64,000 nt of DNA from Pseudorasbora parva (GCF_024679245.1 NC_090174.1:48137974-48201973), one strand, 5' to 3'. Shown: positions 1 to 12,345, numbered from the stretch's first letter. A program made the numbers and translations. The notes: generated by a model not told the origin, from the letters alone.

Positions 1-930
1 AGGCAGGTTAATCACTAAAATAATGTATTTATATGTCGTCTGTGGAAGGTGTTAAAATGTTCATCCAATGGTACAGTGTCCTACCTGTTTGTCAACCATA
101 AACGATGTCAATGTATGTCTTTTCTTACCTCCTCTCACCCTGCTCGCACAGACATCACAGCGCGTTTCATGCTATGTAGAGTTAGACAGATGTCAGTCAC
201 AGAGGCCGATCACCGAAACAGCAGCCATCTTTTGCAGTTCCCCCTTAACCAAAAGATCAAGCGTATGCTGCGTTTACACAATGACTTCTGTAATTTAGAA
301 GAGGTGTAAGACTAATCCCACGACATTCTGAGCAGTTTGTGACTCAAATTTACATATTTAAATGTCAACACTATCAATGCTGAAATGAATCTGCAGCAGT
401 CATGTGGTACAGGTCAGTGTTCTTTACGCTGTTTATGTTCATTATTATTGTAATGTAATGTGCTTTGAGATGAGGTAGTTTAACACCCTCTCATGATGCT
501 TTGCAAACTCTGCTGTGCTCTTTCATGTGTTTACAGTAGGAGTGGCTTTGGAGAGGCAGCTCACTACAAAGCTTATGTCTAGCTCCCCTCGACGTCCAGC
601 GAGGAGAAGCGAATAGGCTTGTTCAACTTGAAGCACACACACTGATCTATGTATGACATCAAAGTACCGTAAGAGTGAGTTGTTGATTCGCCATTTGCTC
701 TCTAATCACTCTGCGGAACTTTGATGTCATAGACCGATTGGTCAAGGCATTGACAAGCCTAGCTCTAATGGGTGGAGCTAAAATATCCATCCACACCCTA
801 ACCCTACTCATAACTCCATCCATCCACCCACCCCAGACATCCAGAGAGGTGGAAGTGGACATCTATGACTCTGCAGTAAGCACCATATGTGGCTTTGGAG
901 ATCATACAAAAATCTAGCCTGTATGGACCC
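1..930. other. Non-coding flank with a short hairpin-forming repeat
   Basis: No gene recognised. Short ORFs here have no recognisable domain. At about 653-733 an imperfect inverted repeat (atgacatcaaagt near 655 against actttgatgtcat near 718-730) suggests a small fold-back mobile-element remnant. Confidence 0.4.
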
Positions 931-1570
931 TCTTTCTGTCATGACTAAGTAGTGATAGGGTTTACTATATATTGAGTTTTGAGTGATGGTCTGAGGACAG
1001 ATGGTTTTATGGGAAGTGATTATCTAGTCATAATTTTGATCAAATATAAAGAAAACAAATTAACATATATTTGTGATCAGCTCCTTTTCATTTCAAAATG
1101 GAAATAACTGTATTAATACAATATATTTTAGATCCAGTGATTCATAATTTGAACATGTTTGTTTGAAATAATTAGTAGCCTATATGCTGTTTTGTGGTCA
1201 CCAGTTACCCCATACAAAGTCGATAAAACATTCACAATGCACAGGACTGATATTTATATTTTATTTACAACATAAAAATATAATGCATATAACATTCATA
1301 ACAACAAAGTGTAGGCCAGCACATATGATCTTAAACTGGAACTGTATGAGAAAGGATTATTCGTATTCCATATTTTATCAATTTGTTCAATTACATAAAT
1401 ACATTAAATCACAATTCGAACAAAATATTCTCATATCAGACATGTTACATTTAGGCCATAGAGCTAGAAAGTGAAAATGTATTTCAGTTGAACTTTCATA
1501 TTTGGTCTTTAATCATTAATAAATAGCTAGTTGGATCAATAATGAATCCTGGTCGCGCGGATCTCCTTCA

Positions 1571-2041
1571 TTAACCTCCTCGGAGACGCAGAGTCATGTG
1601 AATGGTGCTTCCAGATGTGATGCCGTAGTCTTGCAGCTTCATGGCAGCCTCCAGTTGTGTGCCGCTGTATATCAGTCGCTGCTGGTCCTTGGGGACACTG
1701 TCTTTGCGGAAGATCTTCGTCTGGAGCTGATCTACGGTCTCATTGACATCAACCTCATAGGTTTTGGTCTGGCCCTTCTCGTTCTTGACGAACACTTGGA
1801 AAGGTCCAGGGTTCGTGATGAGCAGCATCACCACTGAGCCTGAGAGCAAACCGTAACTGCTGAGGCTTCTGTTATCATCATCAAGGCTGATACGGTGACC
1901 GTTTTCACTAGAAAGCTTCTGTTTGTAAGGAGGTTCATTGAAGTGCTGAGAGATGAGCTGCTTGAGTTCACCAACTGTGGCATTACCGTTCACCGCCAGC
2001 CGCTTCACATCTCCGTTCAACAGTTTTATTATCAGTTCCAT
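1571..2041 (-). CDS. isg15: ISG15 ubiquitin-like modifier, copy 1
   Basis: Interferon-stimulated ubiquitin-like protein that is conjugated to target proteins (ISGylation) and can also act as a cytokine-like secreted factor; this role is family knowledge. The 156-residue ORF from MELIIK has two ubiquitin-like domains (about residues 1-76 and 82-156) joined by a short NPGP hinge. It ends exactly in LRLRGG, the mature conjugation tail with no C-terminal extension to process. I chose the internal ATG at 2039-2041 because an upstream in-frame ATG (2059) lies in what should be intron. A splice acceptor (..GTAAG) precedes GAAATGGAACTG, and the matching donor CTCG|GTAAGT is at 2172/2171. The acceptor is AAG, weaker than the CAG of copy 2. 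It differs from copy 2 at five residues (A16, S126, T128, A133, S143). Confidence 0.93.
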   Translation of the reverse strand: MELIIKLLNGDVKRLAVNGNATVGELKQLISQHFNEPPYKQKLSSENGHRISLDDDNRSLSSYGLLSGSVVMLLITNPGPFQVFVKNEKGQTKTYEVDVNETVDQLQTKIFRKDSVPKDQQRLIYSGTQLEAAMKLQDYGITSGSTIHMTLRLRGG

Positions 2042-2171
2042 TTCCTTACAACATGACATAAAATATAAAAGTATTAGAACTACAACAACACCATACAGCC
2101 TTATTTAAAAGTGGAGATTAGCTTTAATATTAACGACTAATAATATTATAATAGGCAAAAATTAGACTTAC

Positions 2172-2364
2172 CGAGCAGAGTTGTGAAAATAGTAGCCTAC
2201 GCCTTGCGCTGATTTGCTTTCTAGAGTAAGTCTTGTAAGTCACACCAAAATCAAACAATGTGTCTCTGGTCACAGTGAGCCGAGGTATGAATATTTATAC
2301 TAAGCATCAACTCAAGCCCCGCCTGTTTCGTTTCCGAAAGCTTACTCAGTCACTTTCTGTTTCC
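2172..2364 (-). promoter_or_regulatory. isg15: isg15 copy 1 promoter and non-coding exon 1
   Basis: Read on the minus strand, the order is a canonical ISRE (GGAAACAGAAAGT, 2352-2364, GAAA-2nt-GAAA), then an IRF-type site with one-base spacing (GGAAACGAAAC, 2325-2335), then a TATA box (TATAAATAT, about 2291-2299). Exon 1 is untranslated and ends at donor CTCG|GTAAGT (last exonic base 2172). The layout matches interferon-inducible ISG15 promoters bound by ISGF3/IRFs. The transcription start, about 2260, is inferred from the TATA position. Confidence 0.8.
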
Positions 2365-2939
2365 ATTCTCACTTATTTACATGACGTATGACTTGAGAAA
2401 TCATTGATCAACACAATGTTCATCGCAAATAAACAATATAGGCTATATCTAAAACACATTTATTCAGTTAAATTAAAATAATGATTCCAATTCGCCTTAG
2501 CTAAATAAATCGTTGAATGAACGTTCTACTACAAAGGTTATGCTTATGATTATAATAATAACCTGAAACCATTAGAGAACGTTCTGTAGGTTATATTTTA
2601 TTTTTTATGTTAGCCTATTAGAAAAACACCCATGCAATCTCAGCATTTTGAAAAGTTTATATGGAAACATTAGTTATCATATAGGCCTATAGCCTACGTT
2701 TATATAACATTAAAATGTATAGGCCTATACAAACGGTATAGGAAGTTTTTTTTTTTTAAAAAGACAAAAGAAAAAAAAAGTCGTTTTATTTAGACATTAC
2801 GGGATCATTGGCATGAGAAGGCATTCCACATGATCGGGGAATTCCAAGTAAGTGAAGCACGTCGTACAGAACAGTAGGCAAATAAGTCCAAAGTTTGCCA
2901 TTTTCTGATAGGCCTAGCCTACGCGACATTCTTATCTTT

Positions 2940-3700
2940 TCTAAATATTCTTAATGCGCGTGATGTCAAAACATCTACATGCTACAAAACTGAAAAAATA
3001 AAAGTTTATCTATCATTTATTTTGGATGGTTTATTCAACGTGTGGTGGGGTTGAGGTAGCCTACATGACACTAAAATGTTCTGATTTTAGAAGTGTTTTT
3101 ATTTTATTTTATTAATACCCGACACAGGGACAGAGCCGTGACACCCTATAAAAAATAGCCTATCTTTTTATTTTTAACAGTTTTCTGTCATGACAAAGTA
3201 GAGAATAGTGATACTTTAATAGATAATTATTTATAATGCCGTTTTTATTTTTTCTTATATTTAAAATAGATTTTACTCTATATGAAGGCCTAATTGTAGG
3301 ACCAGTGCTAATGTAAATGTATTTCAGGCTGTCACCAGATGGGGGCACTATGTGAACAGAGCATTTTTAAACAGGCGTTTGATTCTTGTAGGCTTGGTGG
3401 ATGGAAAGTGTACAGTTTTAACCACACAAACACTAGAAGTTGGATGTCAGAAGTATGTAATTTAGTGTCTGTATTGCAATATGTTCAAAAAAAAAAAAAA
3501 GCAACTTGCACTAAGATATCTCCAAATATGTCAGTGTCCTAATGGAACCAGGCCTAATCCTGGCTAAAACTGTGAAACCAGGATAATATGATACTTTCAT
3601 AATGTGAAAATATTTGTTTGAAATTATTAGTAGTGCTATTTTGTTTACTAATTTGATAAAACATGCACAATGCACAGGGCAGGAGTGAGTGGGCTTAGCT
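2940..3700. repeat. Orphan copy of the isg15 3'-flank (third tandem unit remnant)
   Basis: Blocks here, such as the ATTTTGGATGG, CATGACAAAGTAG and CATGCACAATGCACAGG motifs, align in the same order with the downstream flank of isg15 copy 2 (about 14450-14960). Parts also match the downstream flank of copy 1 (about 930-1300). No isg15 ORF follows. This is best read as the remains of a third tandem unit whose coding part was lost, or as a partial duplication. Confidence 0.6.
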
Positions 3701-4039
3701 GCCTAACACACATGGTTTAAAACTTTCCGCACATGCCAGCATGCCAAAATGTAGAATACCCTATATTCAACACTATATAGAGAAAAAAAATAAAACATCT
3801 TTTGAAGATAGCACTGAAAATTTATTTAACCATAGCAAAAGTAAATTTCTTGCTGAAGTTAATTTTTCATATCTGTTTTTTTTTGTGTTGGGGCATGTTG
3901 TCACACTGCAATGAACCCCCTATTAGAATTATGCAATTTATGTTCTATACTTTGATAAATTCTATTGAGAAACAATGAGAAAAAGATGAGAGTCAATCAA
4001 TGTTCAGAAGTCGTAGTAGCTATTCGTTATTGTGTTTTA

Positions 4040-4410
4040 AACTATGCTGTTAATTCGTGCCAACAAAATGCTAAAACAAGCTAGCAACATGCAAAATCGT
4101 GTTAACGAAATAAAAACAATGATAAAACATGTTAGTAAAACATGCTAATTCATGCTAACAACTTTAAATCATTATAACAGCATGCTATTTCATGTTAAAA
4201 AAACGATAAAACATGCAAAATCATGTTAGCAAAAACATGCTTATTAAGGTTAAAACATGTTCAAAACAGGCAAAAATCACATTAGCAAACATCCTGCTAG
4301 CAGTAAGCCTATCTTAAAACATGTTAGCAAAAATCCAAATCATGCTAAAATTTGTTAAAACAGGATAGCAAAATGTTAAATCATGGTAGCGACATGTTAA
4401 CAACATTTTT
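4040..4410. repeat. Degenerate minisatellite of CATGCTAA/CATGTTAGC-type units
   Basis: About 370 bp of loosely tandem 10-20 bp units built on ACATGCTA, ACATGTTAGC and AAAACATG. The units are imperfect and AT-rich with no coding potential. Confidence 0.6.
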
Positions 4411-4849
4411 TAATTTTGTTAATCTTGTTCGTTAATCTTTCTGATATAATTTATTGCCTTCAAAATACTTAAACTTTAAACTAGTTAAAATGTTTAAAAC
4501 GCTTTAAACATTAAAACGTCCATCTTTTAAAACTTTGATACTTTCTGGTCTGGCTTTCTTAAGCAGACTTCAAAGTTTGTCATAAAACCTTTTGAGCCGA
4601 AAAAGTCTTGCATAAGCAGCGACAACAGGACTGGGCAGTGATCAACCCGCATAATAAAGAGCCTCCACAGAAAGGTCATATCGTGAAAGGTTTTGTGTCA
4701 TTGACTTGTTTTTAGGCCAGCTAACCTGTGCATGAAGTTGGGCAGGTATCCGATGCAGCTGACTCAAGTAAGTGAGAAACAGTGGCGATCATTTCTGGTT
4801 CATCTGTTGGGTCACCCATCTCAGGTAATGTCACATCTGTTCAGTGTCT

Positions 4850-5228
4850 GGCACTCTGTGGGACTTTTATGTTGAAGGTAGGCTATATGTGTATTGTTCA
4901 GTGTCCTGTTTCCTGTGGAGTTTGTAGTTCTTGTAGTTTTTTTTTAATGTTGATTAGTTTTCCCAGGTGTTTCCCATTTACAACTCCCCTTGTTATCTTG
5001 TTAGCCTCGTTCCCTGGTGTGTATTTATACCCCTGTGATTCAGTTGTTCTCTGTTGGTCATTGTTTGCTGTTATCCAGGTATTCTCAGTTCTCTGTTTCC
5101 TGTGTTTTCTTTTCGTTTGCTCAGTGATATTTTGTTCCTGGTTTTTGATGGTCTTTGTTAATAAATTTTCCCTGCATTTGGACCGTGCTTCTCTGCCTGT
5201 TGTCTGTTATTTCCCCATTCCGTGACAG
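4850..5228 (+). mobile_element. Possible solo LTR or LTR fragment
   Basis: Pyrimidine-rich sequence with a TTAATAAATTTT polyadenylation-like signal near 5158 and an end at CCGTGACA (about 5228), as in fish Gypsy-type LTR ends. No internal retroviral-like genes lie beside it. The left boundary is uncertain and the family assignment is from general appearance only. Confidence 0.3.
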
Positions 5229-5869
5229 GTAAGGGGAGCCGAGACAAGCAGTCTGTTTCTAACTCCCAGAGCGGAATGCAGCAACATCATATGAAAAGCA
5301 TGAGACGTAGCCTAGAAATCTAGATGCACCCTAGCGGCAGCAAATCTAATCTGCTGCAAGTGTTGTCTAGCAACTCTCAATACCCTTCTGAGCTTTAAAA
5401 GCCAAACTCTGAGAAGGGAAGATGTGTTCGGAGTTTTGCTGATCGGGCGAACGTTTAATCTGTCAACTAGCTCTGCTTCACCTTCGTTGCTCTGGTTGGT
5501 TGTAGCTCTATCCAATTGCGTGCACGCCGTGCAGAGGGAGTTTGAGAGAAAACCGTTTATCACGCCCCTCGGATTGAGCCCTGCAATGGTGAGTTTCCAG
5601 ACTTTAGAGATGGGCTGACCACCTAGCAATTTGCATGCCATCTTCCTGTTCATTTGGAGCCTCCTTGGTTCCATAGTCAGTAAAGGGAATCTCAAGCGTG
5701 CTGTGTAATACACACTAAAAAACGTTGGGTTATTTTTTTAACCCAACCGTTGGGTTACACATATTGGGTCAATATGTTGGGTTATTTTGCAAAACGTTGG
5801 GTTATTTTAACATCGTTGGGTTATTTTTAGTAATAACCCGGCCGTTGGGTTAAATACGGTTTCCCCAGT

Positions 5870-5948
5870 GACGGTTCAAATTTTAACGGCAAACTGTCCA
5901 GCTACTGCCAACAGAAGACGCTGCTGCAGCCTGATTATGAAATGAAAG
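5870..5948 (+). other. Candidate 5'-UTR exon inside the CACTA-like element
   Basis: GC-richer sequence just inside the left terminal repeats ends GAAATGAAAG|GTAAGACA, a strong donor at 5949. The next plausible exon (6713-6775) begins after a TGTGTTTTAG acceptor and carries an ATG. The 5' boundary is a guess. Confidence 0.35.
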
Positions 5949-6712
5949 GTAAGACATGTCATTTTTTTATGAATACAACTCTTATAACATTATGTATTGT
6001 GTACTGAAACGTTGAATATAGTCGAAAACTGAATTTTATTTTAAAAAATCCCGTTAATGCTCTCTGGAAAAATGAGATAGATTGGAAATAAACCATAGCT
6101 ATCCCAGTTAGCTCGCTAGCAGTAATAAAGTAAAAACATTATTCTAGTGTACCTATTTAGAAACTTAACGGCGATAAAGAAAGTAAGTAACTTATGCCTA
6201 GTCTGAAATCACTATCTAATGCCGCGCGGAGCATTATCAGCTCGGCCCGTGCAGCGCGAGCTCAGACCCGGTCACACGACACCACAGCAGCGCTGTGAGA
6301 TCCAGGGAGAAGCGTTTGAATTCGCCGAATATCCAACAGTATAACTTACTACTCTAAATATCTGTTGTGAGATGAATGAGTGCAGATATTCACAACAGCA
6401 TTGACGCAGAAAACTGAAATATTGTGCTAACAATTGTAACGTTAGTTCACGACAGTTAGAATGTTTAACAACCCACAAATTACCTAGTTTTACCGTAGTA
6501 AGTTAACACAAACTGCAACTATGATAATTTGGCAGAAATGTGGTAGGCCTATATTCATAATGAATGTTGTCATATATTATGCATGTTACTATTAAACGTA
6601 TTACAGGAGTAGCTAAATCATACAACTAAAGTACGTTTTCTTATGAAGCTATGACAGTTTTTGCCTATATTTTAAATATGTTGTACTAAATGTGTTATAT
6701 ACCTGTGTTTTA

Positions 6713-6775
6713 GACCAATGGATTCATTTGTGAAGCAAAGACTAGAACAGTTGAACCTCTGCCATTTAATTAAAG
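6713..6775 (+). pseudogene. SAM-domain-like first coding exon, interrupted gene
   Basis: After acceptor TGTGTTTTAG, an ATG at 6718 opens MDSFVKQRLEQLNLCHLIK and ends at donor AAAG|GTGAGT (6775/6776). This resembles the start of a SAM domain as found in multicopy fish SAM-like proteins. A following acceptor near 6866 would continue EEGLDLSG, also SAM-like, but is cut within about 25 bp by a repeat starting TGGTTCTTGAC. A further open segment after TTTCAAAG (about 7210) ends at CAGCCT|GTAAGT (about 7366) but contains an in-frame stop. I infer a captured or degraded host gene and cannot name it. Confidence 0.4.
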
Positions 6776-7444
6776 GTGAGTACGATATTGAAACAAGTTG
6801 TACACAATTATTTTTTAAAGACTAGTATACTTTTCTGGTTATTTTCCCCTGCTTCATTCTAATGCAGAGGAAGGATTGGATCTCAGTGGTTCTTGACTCT
6901 AGTCCTGGAGTATCACCAATAGTACACAAGTTCGATGTCTTCCTTATCTGACGCACATTTCCGGGTTTGGAGTCTCTACTAACAAGCTGGTAAGTTGAAT
7001 AACATTAGATAGGCCAATGTGCAGTGCAGGGGCTACTACAGAACCAGGTTGTTTGGGAAACAACCAGTTTATTATTATTTTTTTCAGCTGTCTTCTCTCA
7101 TTTTCATACAGTATGTTTTAATTTCAATAAGTTGTTTTGGTTGTGTCTAAGTGCATATGAAATCAGGTCCACACATTTGGTAGGTGAAAACTGTTTTTTT
7201 CTCTTTTTCTGTTAACTTGTCTTTCAAAGATGATCATGGAGAAATTGCCTTTAAAACCTTTCCTGCCATCCTGCCATCATCGCCATACCTCACAAATGGA
7301 CAACATGGTGTGTCCAACATATGCTGAAATGAAGAGAAGCTTAATTACATTCACCCATCAGCCTGTAAGTAAAAGCAACACTATCAAATTAGCTTTGATA
7401 AAGTGCATCCATTCATTATTTCCTTTAGTGATTTTGCTTGTTAA

Positions 7445-8215
7445 TAGATTATCCAATAGTTCACCCAAAAAATATCCCATAATGTACTCACCCTCAAGTC
7501 ATCCTAGGTGTATATGTTATTCTTCTTTCAGACGAACACAATCAGTTATTAATAAATGTCCTGACTAATCCAAGCATTATAATGGTCAAAATTTGAAGCC
7601 CAAAAAAAGTGCATCGATCCATTATGAAAGTAATCCATAAGGCTCCATGAGGTTAATAAGGGCCTTCTGAAGTGAACCGATGGGTTTTTGTAGAAAAAAT
7701 ATCCATATTTAAAACTTTATAGACTAAAATAACAAATTTTCGACAGACAGCCTTCCTTATTCAACTTACAAAGAAACTGTAACGCCTCTCGCAATTCAAA
7801 ACGCTTACGCTACGTCCAACTTAATCGTCTCGACATTTACGTTTTTTTACGCTACGTCCGACGTTATTCTCACAGCAGTTACGCTTTTTTCAGAAGTTGA
7901 ATACTTAATGCGGTCCATTGGAAGCTAGATATTTTACTTTATAACGTGTTAAATATGGATATTTTTCTTACACAATCCCATCAATTCACTTCAATGGGTT
8001 CTTATTAATCTCCGGAGCCGTGTGAAGCACTTTTATAATGGATGGATGCATTTTTGGGCTTCAAATTATGGGCTTCCATTATAAAGCTTTGAAGAGCCAG
8101 GATATTTATTAATATAACTCAGATTGTATTTGTCTGAAAGAAGAATGTCATACACACCTAGGTTGGCTTTAGGGGGAGTAAATCACCTAGTCATTTTCAT
8201 TTTTGGGTAAACTAT
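7445..8215. repeat. Fold-back transposon with roughly 300 bp inverted arms
   Basis: The left arm (AGTTCACCCAAAAAATA..., 7458 on) is inverted and repeated on the right (...ATTTTTGGGTAAACTATC, to about 8215). Matched inner segments such as TCATCCTAGGTGTA / TACACACCTAGGTT and TGAAGCCC / GGGCTTCA support this. It is the same family as the element at 28.36-29.89 kb. Confidence 0.65.
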
Positions 8216-8710
8216 CTCATGAATTACCCTCGTGTCGTTGTAAGACTTTCGTTGTTCTTTGAAACACAAATGTTAAAGAAATCTGCAAGGTTTCTGTCCC
8301 TCCATTGACGACCTACGCAACTACCACTTTAAGACCCAGGACAGACAGCATTAAAGTAATCCATGGGATTCAAGTGGTCTAACCTCAGTTTTATGAAGCG
8401 ACACGAGTGCTTTTTGCAACAACAACACAAAAAAAAAAAAACATAACACAACAACATTTGCTCTCTTTTCAACACAACACGCATGCGTCAAGGGGCTCTC
8501 GTGAACGTGTTGAGATTAATGTTTTGTAAATAAAATGGTAAATTATGGTTAAGGGATAGAATATACGCTTGTCACTTCATAAAACTGAGGTTGAATTACT
8601 GGAGTCACATGGATTACTTTAATGTCTTTACTGCCTTTCTAGGCCTTTCTGTGTTCCGAAGATGAACCAAAGTCTTACGGTTTGAAACAGCATGAGGATT
8701 AGTATGTTGA
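8216..8710. repeat. Second fold-back element adjacent to the first
   Basis: Segments CTCGTGTCGTTGTAAGACTTTCG, TTAAAGTAATCCATG and CCTCAGTTTTATGAAG (left half) recur inverted as CTTCATAAAACTGAGG, CATGGATTACTTTAATG and CAAAGTCTTACGG (right half). The core is A-rich. No ORF. Confidence 0.55.
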
Positions 8711-11700
8711 TTGGTGAAAAATGAACAGCAGATGTAATGACTAATTAGTGACAATTTGTTTAATTCAGTACAACACTGCTTCATTGTAACTTTTACGTAA
8801 TTTAACACTGCTGATGTTGTCACAGTGCAAGCAAACTGAACTTTTTTTAATTCTTTTAAGGTTGGAACTAACATGGAGCATTAGCTGAACAGTGAGACAA
8901 GCCAGGATCCACATGACGATGCTTGGGGACAAAGAGACCTCGCTGATTTTTTTCATTTTCATTGTGGAGGCAGTTGAACAGAAGACCTCATTTCAAGCAC
9001 TGGCTGTATGTTTCAGATTTTTTATTTATTTATGACATGAACTATCCAAAGACCTCTGCCCCATTTGGGAGATTTTGTAGCATGCAAACTTGAATATATA
9101 TTTTGCTGCCTCATTAAAAACTTTGATTATCATAATTTTTATTTGTTTTGCTACTTAAGATATGTTAACAACACATAAAGGCATACAGTGTACAATGTAG
9201 ATTTTTTAATAAAGTTGTTTATTTCTGGAAGAATTGAATATTATGAATTTGTGTATTCTGTCCATATTTGTATAGGTTTTTAATTTAATATTTGTTGTGT
9301 TCATTTTTAATTTTTGTTTTGTATGCACACCTTTTATGTATGTTTACCTTATGTACATTTTTGTGTATTATGTGTGCTGTGTATTTTGAATTTAATATTT
9401 ACACATTTATGTATATTTACAATAAATATTTACTCCCCAATATTTAGTTTGACATTTAAAATATATATTTTAAAGCACATGTATTGTTTTATACAAATAA
9501 AAAAATCTGTATTTGAAAACAATGGGTATTTTATTTATTAAAATAATGGCTTGAATAAAAATAAAAATTTAACTCAACTGTTGGGTTACTTTTAACCCAA
9601 CTGTTTTGTAACCCAATGCATTGGGTTAAAATAACCCAACGTTGGGAAGGTGCTATACCAACCCACAGTTGGGTTACGTGTTGGGTTATTTTTAACCCAA
9701 CATTTTTAAGTGAGTACATGAGAACGAAAATAAACCTCATTGGTTCTTGCCATAGACCGTTCTTGCTTGTCAAGCATGCTTGAACATGCGTTTACCAACT
9801 GATGTGCGAGTCGATGAACTTTTATGTCAATATAAGCCCATGTCCATTATAAAAAAGTGATTGTGTCTCTTCAGATAGTTTTGACTAAACTGCCCAGTTC
9901 ATATGGATTAGTTTTACAATTTCTTTATAACTTTATGAAGCAGTAAAATGTACTTTGTGTAGTCAACGGTGGGACTGGACAGAAATCTCCCAGATTTCAT
10001 TAAAAATATATTTATTTGTACAAATGACTTTACTCTCTTTTACTACTCAATATGAAGTGTTTTAACACATTGGCCTTTTACATCTTTAAAAAACTTTTTT
10101 TTTTTTTTTACTTTTTTTAAATATTATTTATTATCTACAAGCATGTCAAAAAATTAGCTGACATGCTCTGGAATAATCTGACCATATTTTTATTCAGCTG
10201 TCAAGATCATTTTGACATTTTATTTTGATAAATAATAAATTGATAGGCATTTATTTCCTGCCAACAGGAGTTTTATCTACAATGGCTGCCTGGAAATGTA
10301 AGTATTTATGTACTCTTAGAGATCTTTATTTTCACAAGAACATCCCAATAAAATCCAATCTGATTTACAAACAGCAAGAGAGGGTACAGAATATTAACTG
10401 AAATATACCACTTTTTCACATATAAGTCATGAGATATGATTCCATAACCTGTGGACAAGATTAAAAGCTCCATGATTTTAACTCCAGAATATTATGCAGT
10501 ACAGACAATAACAAAAGCTGACAGATTTAACTTCTGTTCCAAAGGTAATTAATCCAAATAGGAAACAACTGAATTAACAATGTCAACCAATGTTTCAATA
10601 TAGTTCATGTAAACATACAGAATAAATTACAGCAATACAACAGGATTATCAGAAATTAGTTTTAAGACCATGTAAATTGCACATTTTATAATTCACACTT
10701 ACATTTTTCATTCTTTTGTGGAGCACACTTTGTTACAAGGAAAAGAGCAGATATTCTGCTAAAAAAGCACAAGGATGAATAAGACTTTTTAGATTAAATT
10801 AGACAATTGCCATCTGTGTCAGTATGATTCTAAAACACTTTTTTTAAGTTGCTCTCTCGAAGCATCTGCTTAATACTTCACATTTAATGTTACAGTGTAA
10901 GCAGCTGCTATTATTTTAAAGGCATAAAGAGAACTATCTCATCAACATTTATCCAGCTCTTTGATCAGTTCTGTGGCATCTGGTCTGTCTTCAGGACTGG
11001 CACTCAACATTCGCTCTATCAACTTGTGCTGTTCCATTCAGCATCACCCGTAACACAGCCAGGAAAAATGATAAGAGTAGGTTAGATGATGCTCATCTTT
11101 GAGAAGGCATTAATCATTTCAGCATTTGTTCAGCACTTGCACCAAAGACAAAGTATGCTCAATTTCAGCATATTGATCAAGAAATTACACTCACTTCAAA
11201 GCTAAATTTCCTGGAGAACTGTGGTGGAAAAACCCTACTTCTTATATCATCCCAAATCTAAAAGGTGCAAAAAAAGAAAGAAAGAAAACACTTCATTCCT
11301 TATAACATATCAGACATGATAAACAGCAAGATGAATGCATAGATTGTCTTATATATAAAGGACTAAAAGATGAACCAAACCTTGCTCTTTTCATGCACTG
11401 TGACGAGTTTGTAGATGAGCTCAAAATATATGAGACCCAGAGCGTAAATATCCACCTTTCTGTCATAGGATGTTTGAGTCGCCTATTAAGTTTATAACAA
11501 TACAAAAAATCACCACAAAAAGCTTTTAAACACTGTTTACTGTAGATCATTATAATCCAAGATGAAATCAAAATAGATTATACTTTCTAAATGCATATGC
11601 CTGTGTGTGATTCATCAATAAACAGTCCAATTGTTTTTACTTGGATATAAGTAAGATGAAAGTAGTAAAATGGGTTATGAACTGCGTTTCATGTTGATTT

Positions 11701-11884
11701 AAATGTATGCCTTTTGACTCGCCTGCTCCGGGCTCATGTAATTACGTGTTCCTCTCCTTTTAGTCCGTTCCAGCAGTTGTTTATCATTGTCATTTTCTGC
11801 TGCAGTCACGAGGCCGAAGTCCCCAACCTTTACTCCTCCATCACTGCTAAACATTATGTTTTCAGGCTGAAACAGAGACAGAAA

Positions 11885-12345
11885 CAAAAGCCGGAGCCAT
11901 CGCCGGCTGCCAAGGAGGTTCAAGCCGTCCACTGAACGTCCAGTACCACTGCATGGAACTGCGAGGAAGAGCCTCTCAGTCCCACTGGGGGAAGATTTGT
12001 TTTCCCTCTCTCCCCTCTCATGCCTCCAGCTCTTTTTCTCTCGCTTTGACTGTCCTTACCCCCAGGTGCTGCGTCCGCCATGATTGGTCCTCCCAGAGGG
12101 GGCAGGTGGTGTGGGGAGTAGAGCACAGCGGGAGTAACCCCCGGCCTGTGAGGGTCGATGTGGCAAGTAGCGAGGGTGAGGCCAGTGGCGACAGGGATAA
12201 TGACCACCGGCTTCACGCCACACTCAGTCTCACAGAAGAGTGAAGAACAAGAGAGCAACAGGCCTGGATTTTATGTTGTGTTTTGTTTGTTTTATTATGT
12301 GGGTGCGCAGCAGCCATCTGTTTTTTTTTTTTTTTTTTTTTTTTG
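11885..12345. other. GC-rich insertion inside the kinase intron
   Basis: This block is much more GC-rich than its surroundings and is open in several frames, but no domain is recognised. It lies about 20 bp from the 3' splice site of exon 11723-11866 and ends in a T24 tract (12321-12344) about 13 bp from the donor of exon 12358-12555. It is probably a retroelement-derived insertion, but the family was not identified. Confidence 0.35.

Larger units (their letters stand above)
5712..9712. mobile_element. CACTA-like (EnSpm) DNA transposon with subterminal GTTGGGTTA repeats
   Basis: The left end begins CACTAAAAAACGTTGGGTTA (5712 on). The right end finishes ..TAACCCAACATTTTTAAGTG (to 9712), its imperfect inverse. 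Both ends carry several subterminal copies of GTTGGGTTA or TAACCCAAC (about 5723-5850 and 9575-9705), typical of CACTA elements. The flanking trinucleotides do not match, so no clean target duplication is visible. No transposase is recognisable. The interior holds spliced-looking exons and several younger insertions. Confidence 0.55.

Noticed and set aside
655..735. Hairpin considered as a microRNA precursor
   Set aside because: The loop is too long and the arms are typical of inverted-repeat transposon remnants. No conserved microRNA sequence was recognised.
1598..1837. Plus-strand ORFs opposite isg15 (also 15230-15598)
   Set aside because: Antisense shadows of the conserved isg15 coding sequence. 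They have no domain or start context.
4040..4410. Spaced repeats that might suggest a CRISPR-like array
   Set aside because: The units are degenerate, spacing is irregular, and the setting is a vertebrate genome. This is a minisatellite.
11953..12258. Overlapping ORFs of 96 and 112 codons in the GC-rich block of the kinase intron
   Set aside because: Open in several frames at once because of base composition. No recognised domain, and the position inside an intron suggests an insertion, not a gene.
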